DNA of 64,000 nt from Stratiolaelaps scimitus (GCA_019614645.1 JABWDB010000038.1:310001-374000); one strand, 5' to 3'. Numbered from the stretch's first letter, positions 24,688-39,833 are shown. The notes: generated from the sequence alone by a model not told the origin. A program made the numbers and translations.

Positions 24688-27471
24688 GATCTGGGAAGTT
24701 AGAAGGGTTTCGGTAAACCTTTTCGCTGGTGTCGATTCGTGAGTTAAGCTGGTATAATATGATTGGACAAGATCGGCTTGCCGTTGTCAATATTTCATCA
24801 CGTCTCATTGAACTCAACGGGACAGCCAGGTAGTGTTTCTTGAGAGACACAGAAGTCACACACCACTCTGGTAAATTATTGATTTGTGAAAAGGTAAAGT
24901 GTATTCTTTCCAAGTTTAGCCACTTTTATCGCCTCTTATCGTCTTAACTTCAGTGGTCGTGGGCGAATGGTATCCAACTGAAGTTATTGCATGACCTTTA
25001 TTATTATTATTATACCCCTATCATGGACAGGACACTTTGTTAATACGACAGATCCCTATTAAATGTCGGCACCAACATTGCAGGATTAATTATTATTATT
25101 AATTATTGTTACAAAAAAAGTGTATTAGATGCTCTCACAGGTCGAATTGCCGGACTCCACATTTCCCGCTAACTGCCATAGCACAAGATAAATCAGCCTT
25201 TGCATCGACTCACTCCAACAGAGCTGGGTAGATGGGTTGCCATTTATCTCACCGGGCGGGCAAGGGTCTATTTCGGAGAACCTGTCCACACATCTGCTTA
25301 ATAGCAGCAGCTTCTGTGATCCTGAGTCTCCGTGAGTATGCTAGAGTTAGAGCTGATGCTAATGACTCGGCCGGTGAGAGATGTTTCGCGTGGGGCGCCG
25401 CCTCCGTTGGTGAATCGCACCAGTGATCGCCTATTCCAGCATAACAGGTCTTAGCCAACCGAGTCTTCAATGCAGTGTCTTCGAACGCTATATCTACATG
25501 TTTTTAGCTTCTCTAAGGTTTGATGTCGGATTTATTGCATTTCAAATTTCAAACATTTTTTGCATGGCTCTCAGCGCATATGCCTGCCGAAAGCTGCGGC
25601 CACTTCGGTTTACCCTGTCCACACGGCTCATGATAAGGTCTTCAGAGCGAACAATGTACAAGTTTATATTCCTATCGAGTTAACTGCAGTGCTCCGTCGG
25701 TTAACTCGCGAACCCAGCAAATCATAGATCTTGCTCTTTCCCCGTTCGGATCTGGCTCGGTGTGTTCACTGCGCGCAGCAATAGCTGGATTCAGTTGCAA
25801 AACGACGGGGCTATTCTTCTCGACTCATGGAATAATATATGTAAGTAAATGCGTATTCAATGGGTGCGACTCGATTTTGTGCACCCATGAACTCTTGCCT
25901 CTCAGGGCCTCTGTCTTGATGTCCACGGGCGGCCACTGTATCTCGTCCTCACACTGCACAGAAGTAGCCTTCGTATTGTCGCCGATGTGATAGCAAGCAG
26001 TTTATATGCAAATGGATGTCTTATTTTCTCTTTTCAACACGCAAATGAAGAAACGCTTCAACCCTCACTGTAAACGGACGAGAACCATTCTGTATTCAGG
26101 CGTTGACTTGAGTGCATTAACATGTGTCTGCTCATTTTGATTCATCAAAAGAACAACTATTACTACAATAACAAAAACAATAACAAATAAAATCAAACTC
26201 TTGTTCATGTTATGTTACTCTCTAAATAAACAAATGTTTGTTATATGCAATTTTTCGTAACTCCTTGAAGGGCACTTTATTATGGGGTGTATAACTGTAT
26301 CGGTGATACTGTGTTGCCCGTGATGAATTAGAGGTGGAAATATGTTTTGTCGCATTTTTAGTCATTCCAACTTTTCCGCTCTCGGGGAGAGCAGTTGGCA
26401 AAATCATTGTTGGTTGTTATTATTGGATGCTTTTCGAACACATTTATTGCGAAAACGATTCGCATTGGTGATTTAAAAATAATTTCTTGAAGGGATGAAA
26501 TGCAGCTGTCTCGTGACAATTTTCGCGTTATTTTCTTAATCAAGCTCAAACTGGAAGACATGGCTGCAAATACTGCTGCCATGTCATAATTAGCTGTAGG
26601 GAACAATTCATTTAAATGTCTATATATACATATTATGTATTACTGCTGCAGGGATATTTTATCTTTACCGTATTCCTATCACTATATTGCCGACCTCGCG
26701 CATTTAATTTATTAGGATCAACCTGCTTTAAAGAGGTCTTCATCTGCCATCCACTGGTCACTGCCCATACTTGACACTTCCGATTTCCCAATCGTTGTGT
26801 TTTAGCTAAATATCGTTCATTTCATCACGACGATCGTGGCACTCCTCAGACAATAAGGAAAACTATTCCAAGTCGTTGTGTTTCGCTTTTATGCGACGAC
26901 AGCACTCTTCTATATCGTCACTCGTTTTTATTGTCTCGAGAATGCCATTCAAGTGGCGCCTATTTTACTGTTGTAGTGGACGAGTTCGCGGTTTCATTTC
27001 GCAACAATGCCCCGCCTACGCTATTTGGGTTTAGCTGTCTCCATGGTGTTAAAGGCTACAAAGTCGGCCTTACAGTAACAACGTAGATCTTTTTGTCTGT
27101 CTATGTGTGTCTGGGTGGGTTTATTAACAAGGGTTGTGACAATATATAACACGTTGCAGTCGATGCCGCTGTAATGACCCTACCGCTTAGAATGCGACTT
27201 CTACTCGTAGTGAACCGCGCGCGCATCGCTCGAGTGTGTGCAATATCCGTTGTTTGGCTTCCTTTGTCGTCTCGGAGTGGCCGGAATAATGAGTGTACAA
27301 CATTCAGTTGGCGGCGCCCCTTCGAACTAGTCGCGTTCGATTTAGCCCGTAGCTACGGCCGGGTCTGAGCTGAGACTGCACTGTACAGTAATGAAGATAA
27401 AGAGCTAAATATGCCCCGATGATATCGAAAAGGTAGAACGGGAAAGTGTGTACGGGAGATGCTGTGGATGG

Positions 27472-27499
<28 letters not shown>
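27472..27499. repeat. (TA)n microsatellite
   Basis: An uninterrupted TA dinucleotide array of about 28 bases. Confidence 0.95.
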
Positions 27500-27503
<4 letters not shown>

Positions 27504-27743
27504 TGATATATTGTATTGCAGAGATGTTGAAATATGTCAGCTGGCATTGTCTCCCGATACGAGCATATGAAACGAAGCCATGAGTCTCAATGAATATTTG
27601 AAATAATTACAATATATAAATATCAATAAACGGAAGCAGTCGCAAACGTTATGTATATTCAATGACAATTTATATAGTAATTAACTTAAAAACAAAAGAA
27701 TGAATAACCAGTTTCACAAAAGTGCCAGTCTTCACCGGCAACG

Positions 27744-27775
<32 letters not shown>
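27744..27775. repeat. (TA)n microsatellite
   Basis: A TA array of about 30 bases with one phase slip (TATTATAT) near its end. Confidence 0.95.
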
Positions 27776-30700
27776 CACTTTTGAAAACACCCGAATTAGT
27801 CGAGTAATTATCCCATCGATTTTCTCTATTTTTCTGTCATTTTGTCTTGCTATTCCACCACACTCGCTAAGTATATGAACTTATATAATATTACTAATTG
27901 CTATTGTTCTCTGTATTTTTGCCCAGCTGTCATTTCGTCGATTCGAGGTGCTCCATCAGTGGTTCTCTATCTTCTACAAATTCGCTGCTGCGGCGTCATC
28001 GCATCACGATCTCAGGGTGTGATTAGCGATTGGCCACTATACGCCCGGAGCGTATTCAAGCAATTCCCTAGCACCCAACAAATGCCGGGAACGTTATTGC
28101 TTCCACTGGAGCCGTGGCGCGAGAAGCAGGGCATAGTTAGCACACGCGACGATATGGTGAACATAGAATTCATAGGGGACAGGTGCTTAATCTGTCCGTA
28201 TCTCGGGCGTGGTGACGATAGATCGGGCGATATCAATATGCTGGCCCACAGTGATCGCCAATGGTTTCATATTATTTTTCTTATTATTGTCCCCGTGATT
28301 CCGGTCATGATGATGATGATGGTGGCTATGCCTACGTTCGTCGGGAAATATGTCGGATGAATGAATTGAGTATATGAATGATTGAACGTACATATACCCG
28401 CAAATGTTCCGGTTTTCGGTGTGAATGTATGTATGTACATGTTGTTGATGCTGTTGTTTCATTATCATGAACAGTAGTGTGGATACTACACAGTGTTATA
28501 TGGTTAACACTGTTGTCGCCAGTGATCAGCCCACGGCATTCTCGTCGAAAGAGAACTACATGAGTGAATACTGCGATTGCAATCACAGTGTAGTGATTCA
28601 GTTCATTCGAACATCGCTATTCGAAGGATTCTCATATGTTCAGTGGTACCACGCCATGCTTGAAACGCAGTGCATTCTTAGTATGTTGCTTATTAATAAA
28701 ACATTGACATACAGTTCTTGTGTGACAATCATGAACACCCCACTCAACAGAAGAAATGTGTACAGAATTGCCCTGAAGAGAGTTACCCATGCTTTCTGAC
28801 ACCCGGGCCAGAAGCCAACGTACAAATCGTGTAGGCCAATGGGCAGGCTGCATGGAAATGTATTGTTAGTTTTAAGATAAAATACAATAAGTTTTATAAG
28901 TTTATTTCACTTCAAGCTCAATCTTAAACTTTTTGAAACGCCGCAAAGTTCATTCAGGGTGGACAACCTACCGCATCGCCCTCGCATACTATAAGCAATG
29001 TATATATATATATATATATACATTGGTTAGAGGACAGAGTATAAAGAACAATTCTTCTTCTCAATACGGCGCCAGTCGAGTTATAATTTTAATAGTAGTC
29101 GTCGTAGCAGCAAATGGTATTGTGGTATCGAGGCCTGCTGTAGAAAGTTAGATTCTGAGGGTCAACTAAGAGAAAAAGTAGCAGTAGTAATTTTAGGCTC
29201 ACATCGAATAGAAACTTCAGCTGAGGGGAAGAAGAGATTTGCAGCTCTGTTCAATGAATCAACGAATAAATGAATGTTCTGAACGTGGGATCTCAACTCG
29301 GGCCGGCAACTCGATGACGACGACGACGACGACAACAACAACAACAACAACGGGAAAAAGAAATTCATAGTGTGGGTAGCTATGGTGCGACGCTGGTCGT
29401 AAAACTACCACCTCGCTTCTCGCTGCGAAAGGCTGCTATAATATAAGAGTGTTTACTAGGACCCTCACCCTTACGACGACGACGATGACGACTACCACCA
29501 AATCTACTGCTACTAGATTCTACCCCGTTGACTTTTATAATAGCTGGCCCGATGAAGACCTGGCCAACTCATCGGCCACTAGTGACACTCCGCAGCGCTT
29601 CTCATCACACACACACCCATGCAGGCAGGCAGACAGACGACAGACACAGCTAACACCATCAGGCCGCTTTCCAATGATGTCCTTAGTGTGTGTGTCTGTT
29701 TTGATGCCTTCTCGAGTCGGCCCGAGTCGACAGGGAGGCGAGATGGCCATCCTCCATTCCAATCTATTCTACTCTACATATGCGTGTGTCTGTTATGTGA
29801 ACGTGTGCATAAGTCTGTCTGCGCCATCCAGCATTTCGAATGGTTCACACCCGACGCAGCAGCAGCAGCAGCAACGGGGTGTTCGTATACAACAACACTA
29901 GTATTTAGTAGCGCGCGTTCGTCTCGCGCGCTCGCTGACGTGAGTGTGTGGGTGTGTATGCGCGTGCAATGGCAAACGCGCGTCTATGTGTAATGTACGT
30001 ATATGTATGTATATCTGTCTTTCGGTGTGCGTTTGCTAGCGGTCGTGTGTTGTTTATGAATGTGATAAGGGACGATATTTTTAAGGGTTTCTAAGAAAGA
30101 GATTGAAGACGATGATGATCGTCCGCTAGACCGCCCGTGCCGTCGACGTTGAATGAGTGAGCACTCTGTCACACACACACAGAGAAAGAGAAAGAGAGAG
30201 ATGGTCCCGTTCAGGTTCTTGTCACACGGGCGCTCGTGTTTGATCTGGTTCCGAGATTTGGTTCAGGCTAAGCACAACTAGTTCCAGGCGGTTGGGGCAG
30301 AGCTCTCTTTTAATGCTGCTACCGCAACCGGTATACCACGTAGATTCTCAGTGGATGTTCACAACAGGCTTCAGTTGTACTTCGTTGATCCTGCAAGATG
30401 ACTTTGCTGAGTATGCCAATGGGTTATAGGGCTAATCTGTTGGTTGATTAATGTACTTAATATACCGTGCGACTTTCAACCGGATGAGAAGGTTCCCAAA
30501 GAATGATCGACAACAATGGTTCTTTTTGAAGTTGTGCTCATGTAAAGAGCATTTTATGATCGTGTGAACAAAATGTGAGCTTCTACAAAGTTCAATGCAA
30601 AGGTCCAATATCCCTAGAGAAACGTAGCAACAAATTTCTGAAAAATTAAACTGGACCACTGGGTTCTACCACCCAGTTGGAAAAGTTGCGGTATTTTTGG

Positions 30701-32536
30701 GAAGTTGCTGTATTATTTGGTTATCAGTTTGATATATGAAAACCTGTATGGTACCAACCTGTGTAGATATTTATTATGCTGTTGATACTCGATCAGTGGA
30801 TTATCTCTCGTCTACTAGGCCTGCATTTGTGCAGTTCCTCGCTTAGTAATGCACAGGGTGTGGTTTGGCAAGGCCCAGTGCCTATCCGATTTGAAAATAG
30901 TATCGTTATAATGTCTAGTGGTGCTATGCGAAACAATATATTTCCCAGCACAGAATACCTAGTTTAAATTTACATAGATATCATATATGGCTATACAAGC
31001 AAGATCTCTCTGTACTTGCCTTGTTAATATTGGATAATATAGGATTCGACTGGGTGGCCATATCATGTATCATTTATTATATAAATGACTCAAAAAGCTT
31101 TGTCACTATATACCGAAGCAGCCTCATGCTTCCATTGGCAGCCCTAATCGGCGTCGTTCTTGCGAGTGTTAGGTCACCCCTCGCAGACTTAAACACTCCA
31201 ATCAGGAGCGGATTATTTCTTATCAAGGGCAGTCAACGCGACAATCACGAAAGTATAGTGAATTTGTGTGCATCTATACAATGTACAATCGATGTACAAA
31301 TAATGCACTCGGATTTTGCCCAAGCGACCTCTGGTTTATCCATCCATCCCTCAGTCGTCATACCGATTTGTTCGCCCACGCTGTGTGGGAAATGATTGAC
31401 CTTGAAACCTAGAAAAGACTATCAGTGCGGTTGAGGGCAGCGACTGGTTCAAGCTGTTTCAAGTTTAAACAGCGGGTCCCACCAGATAACGCTGAAGTGA
31501 ACCTACTGGTCTCTTATGAGACACAAGAGGACACGGTCGGCTTCTGCCAGGCTTATTGCTACCACCACCACCACAGATCTATGTTACCGAGGCAACTGCC
31601 AGGCCGAACGGGTTCGGTCGCCATATCGCGTCAAATCGGCAGTACGAATCGCGACTCACAACGATTTTGACGGATCATTATGACAACAGCGATGAATGTG
31701 ACGACTATGATGACGACAATAATCATCATCACATTCACTGTGCACAGCAGCACCAGCAACAGCTACCTCTACTCTGGTTCTTGTTGATTGTTGTTGTTGG
31801 TGTCCCTTACGCTGTTCGGCGACTAGACACTGACAACTTGTCGGGTCCATTACTCGTGATGGGCCTGAATAGGCCCATAGTGAAGGTGAGGCGGGCGGGC
31901 GGGACCGAACTGACTGACGGACTGCGACTACGATGGTTCGGGTGATACTCACACTGGTTGTGGCGAATCTGCAGAATCGCTATTGCAGTCATCGTAAAAA
32001 GTTACGAAGCCGCTACCGTTGGCAACAGCCGTTCCCTCGTGGTTGCTGCGGCAACAAGCGCGCCTCTCTTGTTTTCTGTCTTGGCTGAGCTAAGGCAAAG
32101 AAATTAGGAAATGGGAGAGACGATCAGAGGAAGGTGCAATACAGCTACCCTCTCACTAAGCCTGGTCATTGCTGCTGAGCTTCACATTTGGCCACGAGAC
32201 GAACATTCATGATGGCAACCTAGGCTTTCGCCGCAGCCGTCAAATGCATCGATCGCTGGATGGATGGAGGTCGTGATTTTGTGACGATAGATATTGATTC
32301 TGAAGTTACACGTTCGCCGGCATCGGAAGCGAACACTTTTTGTCACCACCATCAAAAGTGTTGAGCATCACGGCGAAGACTAACGAATCATGGGGAACAG
32401 GAGATGATTCGGAGATGTTGGCGAAGTTTGACAGGTGCATCGTTTCAGTCCGCTGGGGGCAGCAATAATTCACAAAACTCGTCTGTGAACGTCAGATAGG
32501 TACGTCGTCTTGAAAGTAAATTTTTGAAAGTATTGC

Positions 32537-32540
<4 letters not shown>

Positions 32541-32568
<28 letters not shown>
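32541..32568. repeat. (TA)n microsatellite
   Basis: An uninterrupted TA array of about 28 bases. Confidence 0.95.
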
Positions 32569-34422
32569 CGGAAACAACTGAATAGCGGGGAGGTGATCAT
32601 GTAAAAGATGAATAACTATTGAGACATATATAAAAACATTACGTTATATTGCATGAATCTTAACCACTTGCTATTCGGCACGCCAAGAGTGCACGTTGTA
32701 ACAATGCGGAGTGCCTAACCAGGTTAGGAAGTACAATACGCTTGAAGATTGTTGGGTGAAGTTCGCTGGCGGGATTCTCGGTCCAAGATGGTAGTTGCTA
32801 ATGGAATTGTGAGTGATGAGGTTGGTCGGTCCATTCGGCTGTAAGCGAAACAGGGAAATGTGATTTTGTGGTTGGATTTGCAAATGGTTACATTGGGAGG
32901 TTCCTTTGAGCCGGTCACGCCATATAGTTTACAGATGTCGTTACGGGAGTCCAGCTATAGCAGTACAGTGTGAATGTAAAACCTCATACTACGTGTACAG
33001 GGTGAGGTAAAAGGAGAGATAACCTATAGCATCTCTTCGGAACATTCGTACAGTGCATTTTTAGATGTACCTTCAAAAGTCTGTGGGCCAGTAACATTAC
33101 TCTTGGCTGATGTAATACGTATTTGCATGAGTCGGATGAGTATAATTGCATTCGCTCAGCTTCGCAGCAGGAAGGAAAATAATACAGAAATAACATTTAT
33201 TATATATACAATAAATAACATATTTGGAAGTGTGTGACGACGCCAAAGAAACTGCCCACCTGTTTCAACTGGGCATGACAATTTTGTCTACCTGAAACAG
33301 AACCGATCGAACTTAAGAACAAGCCGATGCAAATAGATGCTATCGACTCTATCATTGCAGCCTCCACCAAAGTGTAAAAATATCAATATAGCCAGATGGT
33401 ATTATTATTATTACCGTATGAGCGGGTTTGATGCGGTTTGGTTGGCCGGTTCAGGCGGGAACCATGATGACATTCATTGTAAAGGTACGACTATGAATCT
33501 CTATGGGATCAGTCTATTTGATCCTACCCATTTGTGTTTCCTCTCGAAAAGATCCAACTGTTACGTATTCAATATATGAAAGTAGACAGCAGTTGTTCTC
33601 CAGATCTTCACCTTTATGCCTTTAGAACCGTCGACTCGAGCCCCCATGCAAGCACTTGCTGGCGCTGTTGTCATTTTTTTAGAATCTTCATCGCTGCACC
33701 GTCGATCAATTTTTGATGCACTTGGATCTACCTTTGATGGTCTGAGCGAGATCGTTTGATACTCCAGACATAGGGTGTCTCTGCCAGTTGGCGGGATTGA
33801 ATCTATTCCAATCGTCTTATCTTCCGAGCGAATACCGGCTTCTCAATGAAATTACGAGTAACAGCATTTGATTTATAGCGCACATTCTATACATTTAAAC
33901 CGTTTCTGTAGTTAAGTCCGAAGTCGGTAAAAGGCGGACATGTAATTTTAGGTCTGACATATGCCAGACAGACGACACTTCATCATGGAGTAGAGGACAC
34001 GAGGATCCACCTATCTGCTTAAGTGTGTACGTAAATATCAATCAATCAATCAATGATTCATCGATTTTCAAACAACCACGACTAGAAGTGGAGTACGCCG
34101 CAAACGCTTTTAGCATTTTTCCAAATAAACAAACTAACTCCAAAAAATATGTCTTCTCGTCTCTTTGCTCGAAAATTACCGCATATCCGTATGTGAAGTG
34201 TCGACGCCATCCGATGACATAACGTACATGATTGTCTATTACAGAGATTATATCTCCAGCTGATGTCTTCCAGATGATGTTTACGAAGGGTTGATAGTTG
34301 TATCCGAACGCAGGAGAACTCGTAGACGCTGCGTAGCGACTGTCGTCACGAAGTGGGACGATACCGATTACATGTTGACAATAGGTCGTAAATGGTGGAC
34401 GGTCTTGTTTTTCTTCCTAACT

Positions 34423-34425
<3 letters not shown>

Positions 34426-34478
<53 letters not shown>
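34426..34478. repeat. Longest (TA)n microsatellite in the window
   Basis: About 53 bases of uninterrupted TA, followed by GTATATATG. The poly-Tyr/Ile open frame over it is an artefact of the repeat. Confidence 0.95.
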
Positions 34479-34486
<8 letters not shown>

Positions 34487-36999
34487 GTAAAAAGCTAGTG
34501 GGGCACGGTTAATCTCACCGAATTCGATTTAAATACTTCCTCCAGTGGCGATAGCGACAGCAGAAATATCTGAAGGGTTTTCGGAACGGGAAGAAAATCC
34601 ACAGCAACAAATTCAAACATCAATAATTTATGTATTTCATATAGTTACATCCGGCGCTTTCTTTCTCATGTTATGTTACTCTTTCTCGGCGTTTCACAAG
34701 GGATGAAAACACTATCATCATTATCATCAGCATAATCATGATTAAATATTATTGTTGCACGCGAAACAGCGACAGCAGATGCCCCTGTACCTCTTCTACG
34801 GTCAGACGGATGTCTGGGGAAAGCTCTGACTATCCTGAACATTGCGGCGGTAGATGCAGCAGCAGCAGCATCATGGCTGTGGTCTGACTGCTTGAAAGGG
34901 AGGATTCAATCCGCTCTTGCAAAAGGATCTGTGCTGCGAAGCATCGCAGCTCTGCGTTCACAAGCCAAGGTCGACACCTTCACGAATAGTTCAACAGAGG
35001 TGGCTGTGTCTGCCCATAAAGTGATAACATTCGAGGCGCATTGCACGGGAACGTTGGCCAGGTGCATTGGCTGCAACCCACTCTGATAGGAACGACCACA
35101 ACAACTATGACCACGAATGCTATTACTACTACTGCCACTGTGACGACCACTGGGTATGGTATAATGGACAATTAATTGCAACGATGAATAATTAGGCAAG
35201 GTCACTTTTAAGAACGTCGTCCCTCCGCCGGGTCGCCCTTCGTTTCGCCTCGGCAAAACTGTACTGGCTGACGTTGGGTTAAAGATGCAATTTTCAATAT
35301 TATGCAGTCATTTGTCAGTCATTTCTCATAGTATAATACGCCAGGCACCTCAGCGACGGCAACAGCTGCAGCCTGTAGTTGGGTCTCGGCCATATCGTGC
35401 CTCTCGAATATGCATTATGTCTATAGTAACAATAATAATATTTACGTGCGTATGTTATATCAATAATGCACGTGGTTAGTGCTAATAATGTGTGTGCGTG
35501 TGTGTGTGTTATATTCTGATGCAATAGAACGCATAAAAAAGCTAAGTGGCGATTGGAAAAAGGCACTTTATATAGTGGGAAGTACCCATGCGGCTGGAGG
35601 TCGCGTTGTGGACAGCTGCAACTAAATGAGATTTGTGTTCATCTGTGGGCGTTTATCTGTGGGGCCTGAGCCTGCACGCGTTAGCCAGCCATGAATCTTA
35701 TGCACTGGCCTTACTTATCATAAATAACGACACACAGAGAGAGAGAGAAAAAGATAGGAAATATAAATGACAGTTATTTATTTCGACTAATCGCCGTTCG
35801 TTAGTCGAATTTAATATGTATTAATATATTTGTCTCATCTGTCATGCAAATGACATATTACAAGGGAAAAGAAAAGACGATGAAGATATTATGAAAATAT
35901 ATTTTATATGGATATGGATGGTGGCAGATGAAACAGACAGCCGTGACGGTCTATATAAATACACGAACCATCATGATTATATCTTTATCAAGAAATCAGT
36001 GTCGATTTTAAAGCATCGTTTGAGTTCTTCGACGAGTGGAATGGGGGGGAGGTGTCAGTTATTAGGTAGGTTAGGCTAGCCCAAGCTGTGCGTTGGTCAA
36101 ATTTGACTGAATAGAATTGTGTCAGAGCGACTTGGGTGACATGAACCAAGCTGATTGGCTAACTGGATCGCTAATTGCAGGCTGGCTCGGTTCATCCATC
36201 AATCATACGACATGATCATCTTGTCATGTTATGGTCCTTCGAACAATACTTGTTAAAACGGCTGTAGTCATCGAATCGCGGTACGAAATATCTACTCAAC
36301 GTTAGCAAATCCCTCGCGGCACATACAAATCAAAACTATAACCAATTGAATTTCTATTTGGCCGTTCGAAAACAAACTGACGGGAATTGTCAAAATCGCA
36401 TCATCCACAGGACGTCATTGGCCGTCTCTACAGACAACGTTCTCTTGCGTAAACGTATTTGTTAGTTGTCTATGGTTGCAGAGACTGCTCTGACAGATAC
36501 AGAAGAATAACAAATTGCATTTATTATACCACCATAGAAGTAGATGGAGGAAGAGATGCGATACCACACAATATGATTTCTTCATTATTCAATTAAATCG
36601 CTCATGTAGGTGACTGGGATTCATGTGTCATGGCTGGGTGTCGACCTGCAACGCACAATAGGAGACGTCGACGACTGCTGCATTAACAGGATCAACACCT
36701 TGACATCGCGTCAATGAACTCGACAGTTGCCAACTCAACATTGGCATTTTACTTGAATTTCACACGCCGTCACCATAATATTAGTGCAACATTATTATTA
36801 TTATTTTATATAAAACACAGTTAGTCAGGTGTCAGTGTTCTCGCATTGGAATCATCTGTCAGACGAATCATTATCCCGAATCAATGTGAAGGTATTGTGT
36901 CGCTGACTTCTCCCTTTAGTTAACTCCTCTCGCTTTGGCGCTCGATGTGAACGTCGGCCCTATCTTTCATAAGCGGACTTCATGGTGAAGATTACGAAA

Positions 37000-39833
37000 C
37001 ACAAAGACGAAAAAACGGGTCAATGTATTCGATTAGGTTGCTTCTGCTGATGCCTGTTGTGGTTGCGTCTTCCGTGACACGGCGAGTCGTGCCGGGGGCA
37101 GCGTACAGAACGCTTGTGAAGGAAGCTCTTCCTCGTTTGTTCTGTCCCTCGTCGAAGGAAGAAAGCTGGCTTGCAGCAAGGCGACCATGAAGTCAAGTAC
37201 GATGATCACTTTCAGTGTGAGTCCTACTGCTCACACAATCAGGTATAACGGACATAACAGGCCAAGGGCGGTGATCAGCGAGTCCTAGCAGGCAACCTAC
37301 CACGTGATTGGATTTTATCGTACCCAAAAAAAAAAAGGTATCTGTGTAGCGGCTTTGTTTCCGCGTGTGCTTTGTGTCCGCTTCGTTTGCGGCATCAAGA
37401 TAGCGATCGACGCAACAAGGCACGGCCTAAGGCAACAAAACACGACAAGGGTGGAGAACACCTGTGTCTTCATCCAGTTGTTTGGAAGATACAGGTCTAT
37501 TCCTCTCCCGTCTTCATCATCAGCATCGACATCATCGCCCCGCCGATGTTCAGCTCGGTTCCTTCGCTGTGGTATCTTCAAGAGTTTGACATTCATTAGT
37601 TGCCCGTCTCTTCGTTGTACATTCAGTCCAGTCCAGTCGAACGTTACAAGAGATCTAAGCTGACCCGAGTGAAGTGACTAAATTCTATGTGTCCATATGT
37701 CTGTCTGTCTGTAGATCGGACCGTACGTACTATGATGCTTCATCTTCTTCGTGCAATTCCGTGCGCTCTTTCCGTTTGCTTGGCTTGCTGTCGTTGGCTG
37801 TCTCTAGCTGTCGCTCATTGTTGTCAAGGGCTGTGTGTGTCTCTGACAGCAACTCGCGGGCGACAGCCGTCGTAGTATTGGTGTCTAGCAAACAGCAACG
37901 AGTAGCAAGGGCGATGACGCTGATGATGTTGCTGGTGGTGGTGGTCCCGTGAGCCCTCGCTCCGTTAGCAGCAGTCCGCACCGCCGACGCCGCTTTTGCG
38001 AGGGACACCATGCTGGCGCCGTCGCAAGTCGACAGCCGATGCCGGCTGTGGCTATACCGAGCGAGCGCCAATGTCGCGCACCGCATCGTACCGTCGATCG
38101 GCAGATAGACGAACACATGGGACGGATCTGAGCAGAGACGAACACTCTGAGTTACTGGTTGCGGATCACTACGTCTCTGTGATACGGTGTCTGCTACTCC
38201 AGATATTGTGCTATTTATAACGCAGTGCGGCACAGAAGCCCACACACTCCGAGTGTGCTATTGGAGTAATAGTTAAGGCTGGTAAAAAAAAGGCCCGAGT
38301 CGATGCACACAATATCGTATCACAATGACTGGCTGTGGGTTTGTGTGTGTTCGCGTCTCTATCTGTGTATAGGTATATGTGTATAGTCACACCCCGATTG
38401 AACGGTTCAGGGTGACAGTTGGTGTTTAAACAGTGACGATGTGAACGATCGCTGCTGAACGGCCATCCCTCCATCTCGAGGAGCCTACGGAGAGGCCGCA
38501 ATCGATGTGAAGTCAAAAAATAAAATATTGTCACTCATCAACGATGTCTTCAAAAGGCTAACGTCGTCGTTGTCGTCTTCAAGATATTTACGTGTATCAT
38601 GTCAACACCGATTGCCAACGACGGAGATTTCGGTGCTCGGCCACAGATCGTAGCGTTGACTGTGGCAGGGGTGATCTGTTTTTGTTTGCAGTGAGTTTAC
38701 CCTCTCTCTATCTCTCTTCTTGGCCCTCCGAGGTGAAATATGGTGTTACGTTGAGCCGCCTTTATCACAGTTAAACGTGCTACCGAGAGCTCCGAGTGTT
38801 GTATGAGTGGTGCTATTTTAGAGTGCTCCATATCTAAACTCACTCACATACATCTGGAAAGAGGGAGAGCGAGACTTGAGAGAGAGAGAGAGAGTTGTGT
38901 TGTTGCACAGTCGGTTTGCATTGGATGGACTGTGACCATATCATCATCGCTCGTGTCTTGTACGGAAGGCAGATCTCACCATGTTACGGTGGTGGTGGTG
39001 GTGCTAGTAGCGTATCAGCAGCCGAACGAACAACAAAACACGTGCGGCGAGTGAGCCGCTGAGTTATTACCATTTTCATTATTATTATTTTTGTCATTAC
39101 TATTATTATTATCATAATCAGGACAACCTAGAGACAACCCCATTGGAGGCGTGTATTTTCTCCTGTATCGTGGATTTCTGTTGTGTCCGGTATGTGGTCA
39201 AAGTGTTTAGCGACATCTATGTAAAGTGCTCCAACAACAATGAAGTCCACTCAACAGCAGTTTGTACACTATTGATGAAAAGTCGACCCTTACGACTCAG
39301 GGACACTGGTGAACATCTATCCATCGATAGCTTCAGTGATGACGTTGCCATAGGATCCCAGAACGTGAGCACTATTGAGGTGTTATTATCTGTTTTAATC
39401 CCTCCCCGCTCCCGTCAACGGGGAGCATCCCCGCTTCACTTAAGAACCCGGCTCTATTTCCTGCAATGGCGATAGGAGGACCCGCTTTGCTCCAAGATCA
39501 AAGCGATACAGAAGCTGAACAACTATGTTGTTGTTGTTGTTCTCGTTGTCCCGCGATGACACCATCCGTATCTGGCGAACTCAGCATCGGCCAGCACGTC
39601 ACCGATGCAGGACGCCTAACGAGTGTCCACAGGTCTACGGTCGGTTCAGCCACTCGTCGAGCGAAGCCGGAGCGAAGTCGAGCGAGGTCGAAGCACGCGT
39701 TATGCTAGTCTACGGGAACTCGTCGTCGCCGTCAGAGGTGGCCACCTATACGTATCCCACCGTCCAGCGGTTGTTGTGCAAGCTATATGAGCTGTGCGAC
39801 GTCCTACCTGTTGGTTTTGCTTTCCGCCCACAG
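37000..39833. other. GC-rich region before exon 2: possible second promoter or alternative first exon
   Basis: GC content rises over almost 3 kb immediately upstream of the exon 2 acceptor, as it does before exon 1. Features seen are an A12 run near 37325, a GA run near 38879-38895, a GGT run near 38990-39003, TTG repeats near 39526-39542 and many overlapping frames. The minus frame 38245-37730 (171 codons) ends in a charged tail (SKPSKRKERTELHEEDEAS) but has no splice or domain support. The plus frame shared with exon 2 is open from 39519, with GC-ending codons from about 39600, and has an in-frame ATG at 39702. This may be an alternative promoter with its own coding start. That is an inference. 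Confidence 0.3.

Larger units (their letters stand above)
21640..37000. other. Intron 1, long AT-rich segment: microsatellites, no gene seen
   Basis: About 15 kb of mainly AT-rich DNA. It holds (CT)n near 22276-22300, (TA)n at 23689-23710, 27472-27499, 27744-27775, 29001-29021, 32541-32568 and 34426-34478, an AAT/ATT inverted array at 24634-24683, GAC/AAC triplets near 29315-29352 and CA runs near 30167-30180. Frames at 27842-28360 (plus, 172 codons), 29449-29901 (plus), 31021-31395 (plus) and 35256-34906 (minus, 116 codons) are the longest. None shows a domain or convincing splice sites, so they are not called. No tRNA or other RNA gene was recognised. Confidence 0.45.

Noticed and set aside
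27842..28360. 172-codon plus frame as a gene
   Set aside because: Random-looking composition with a GAT/ATG run read as poly-Met near the end. No splice or homology cue.
34291..34512. Frames encoding long Tyr-Ile repeats (also at 12.4, 27.5, 40.7, 44.8 and 63.7 kb)
   Set aside because: Translation of (TA)n microsatellites.
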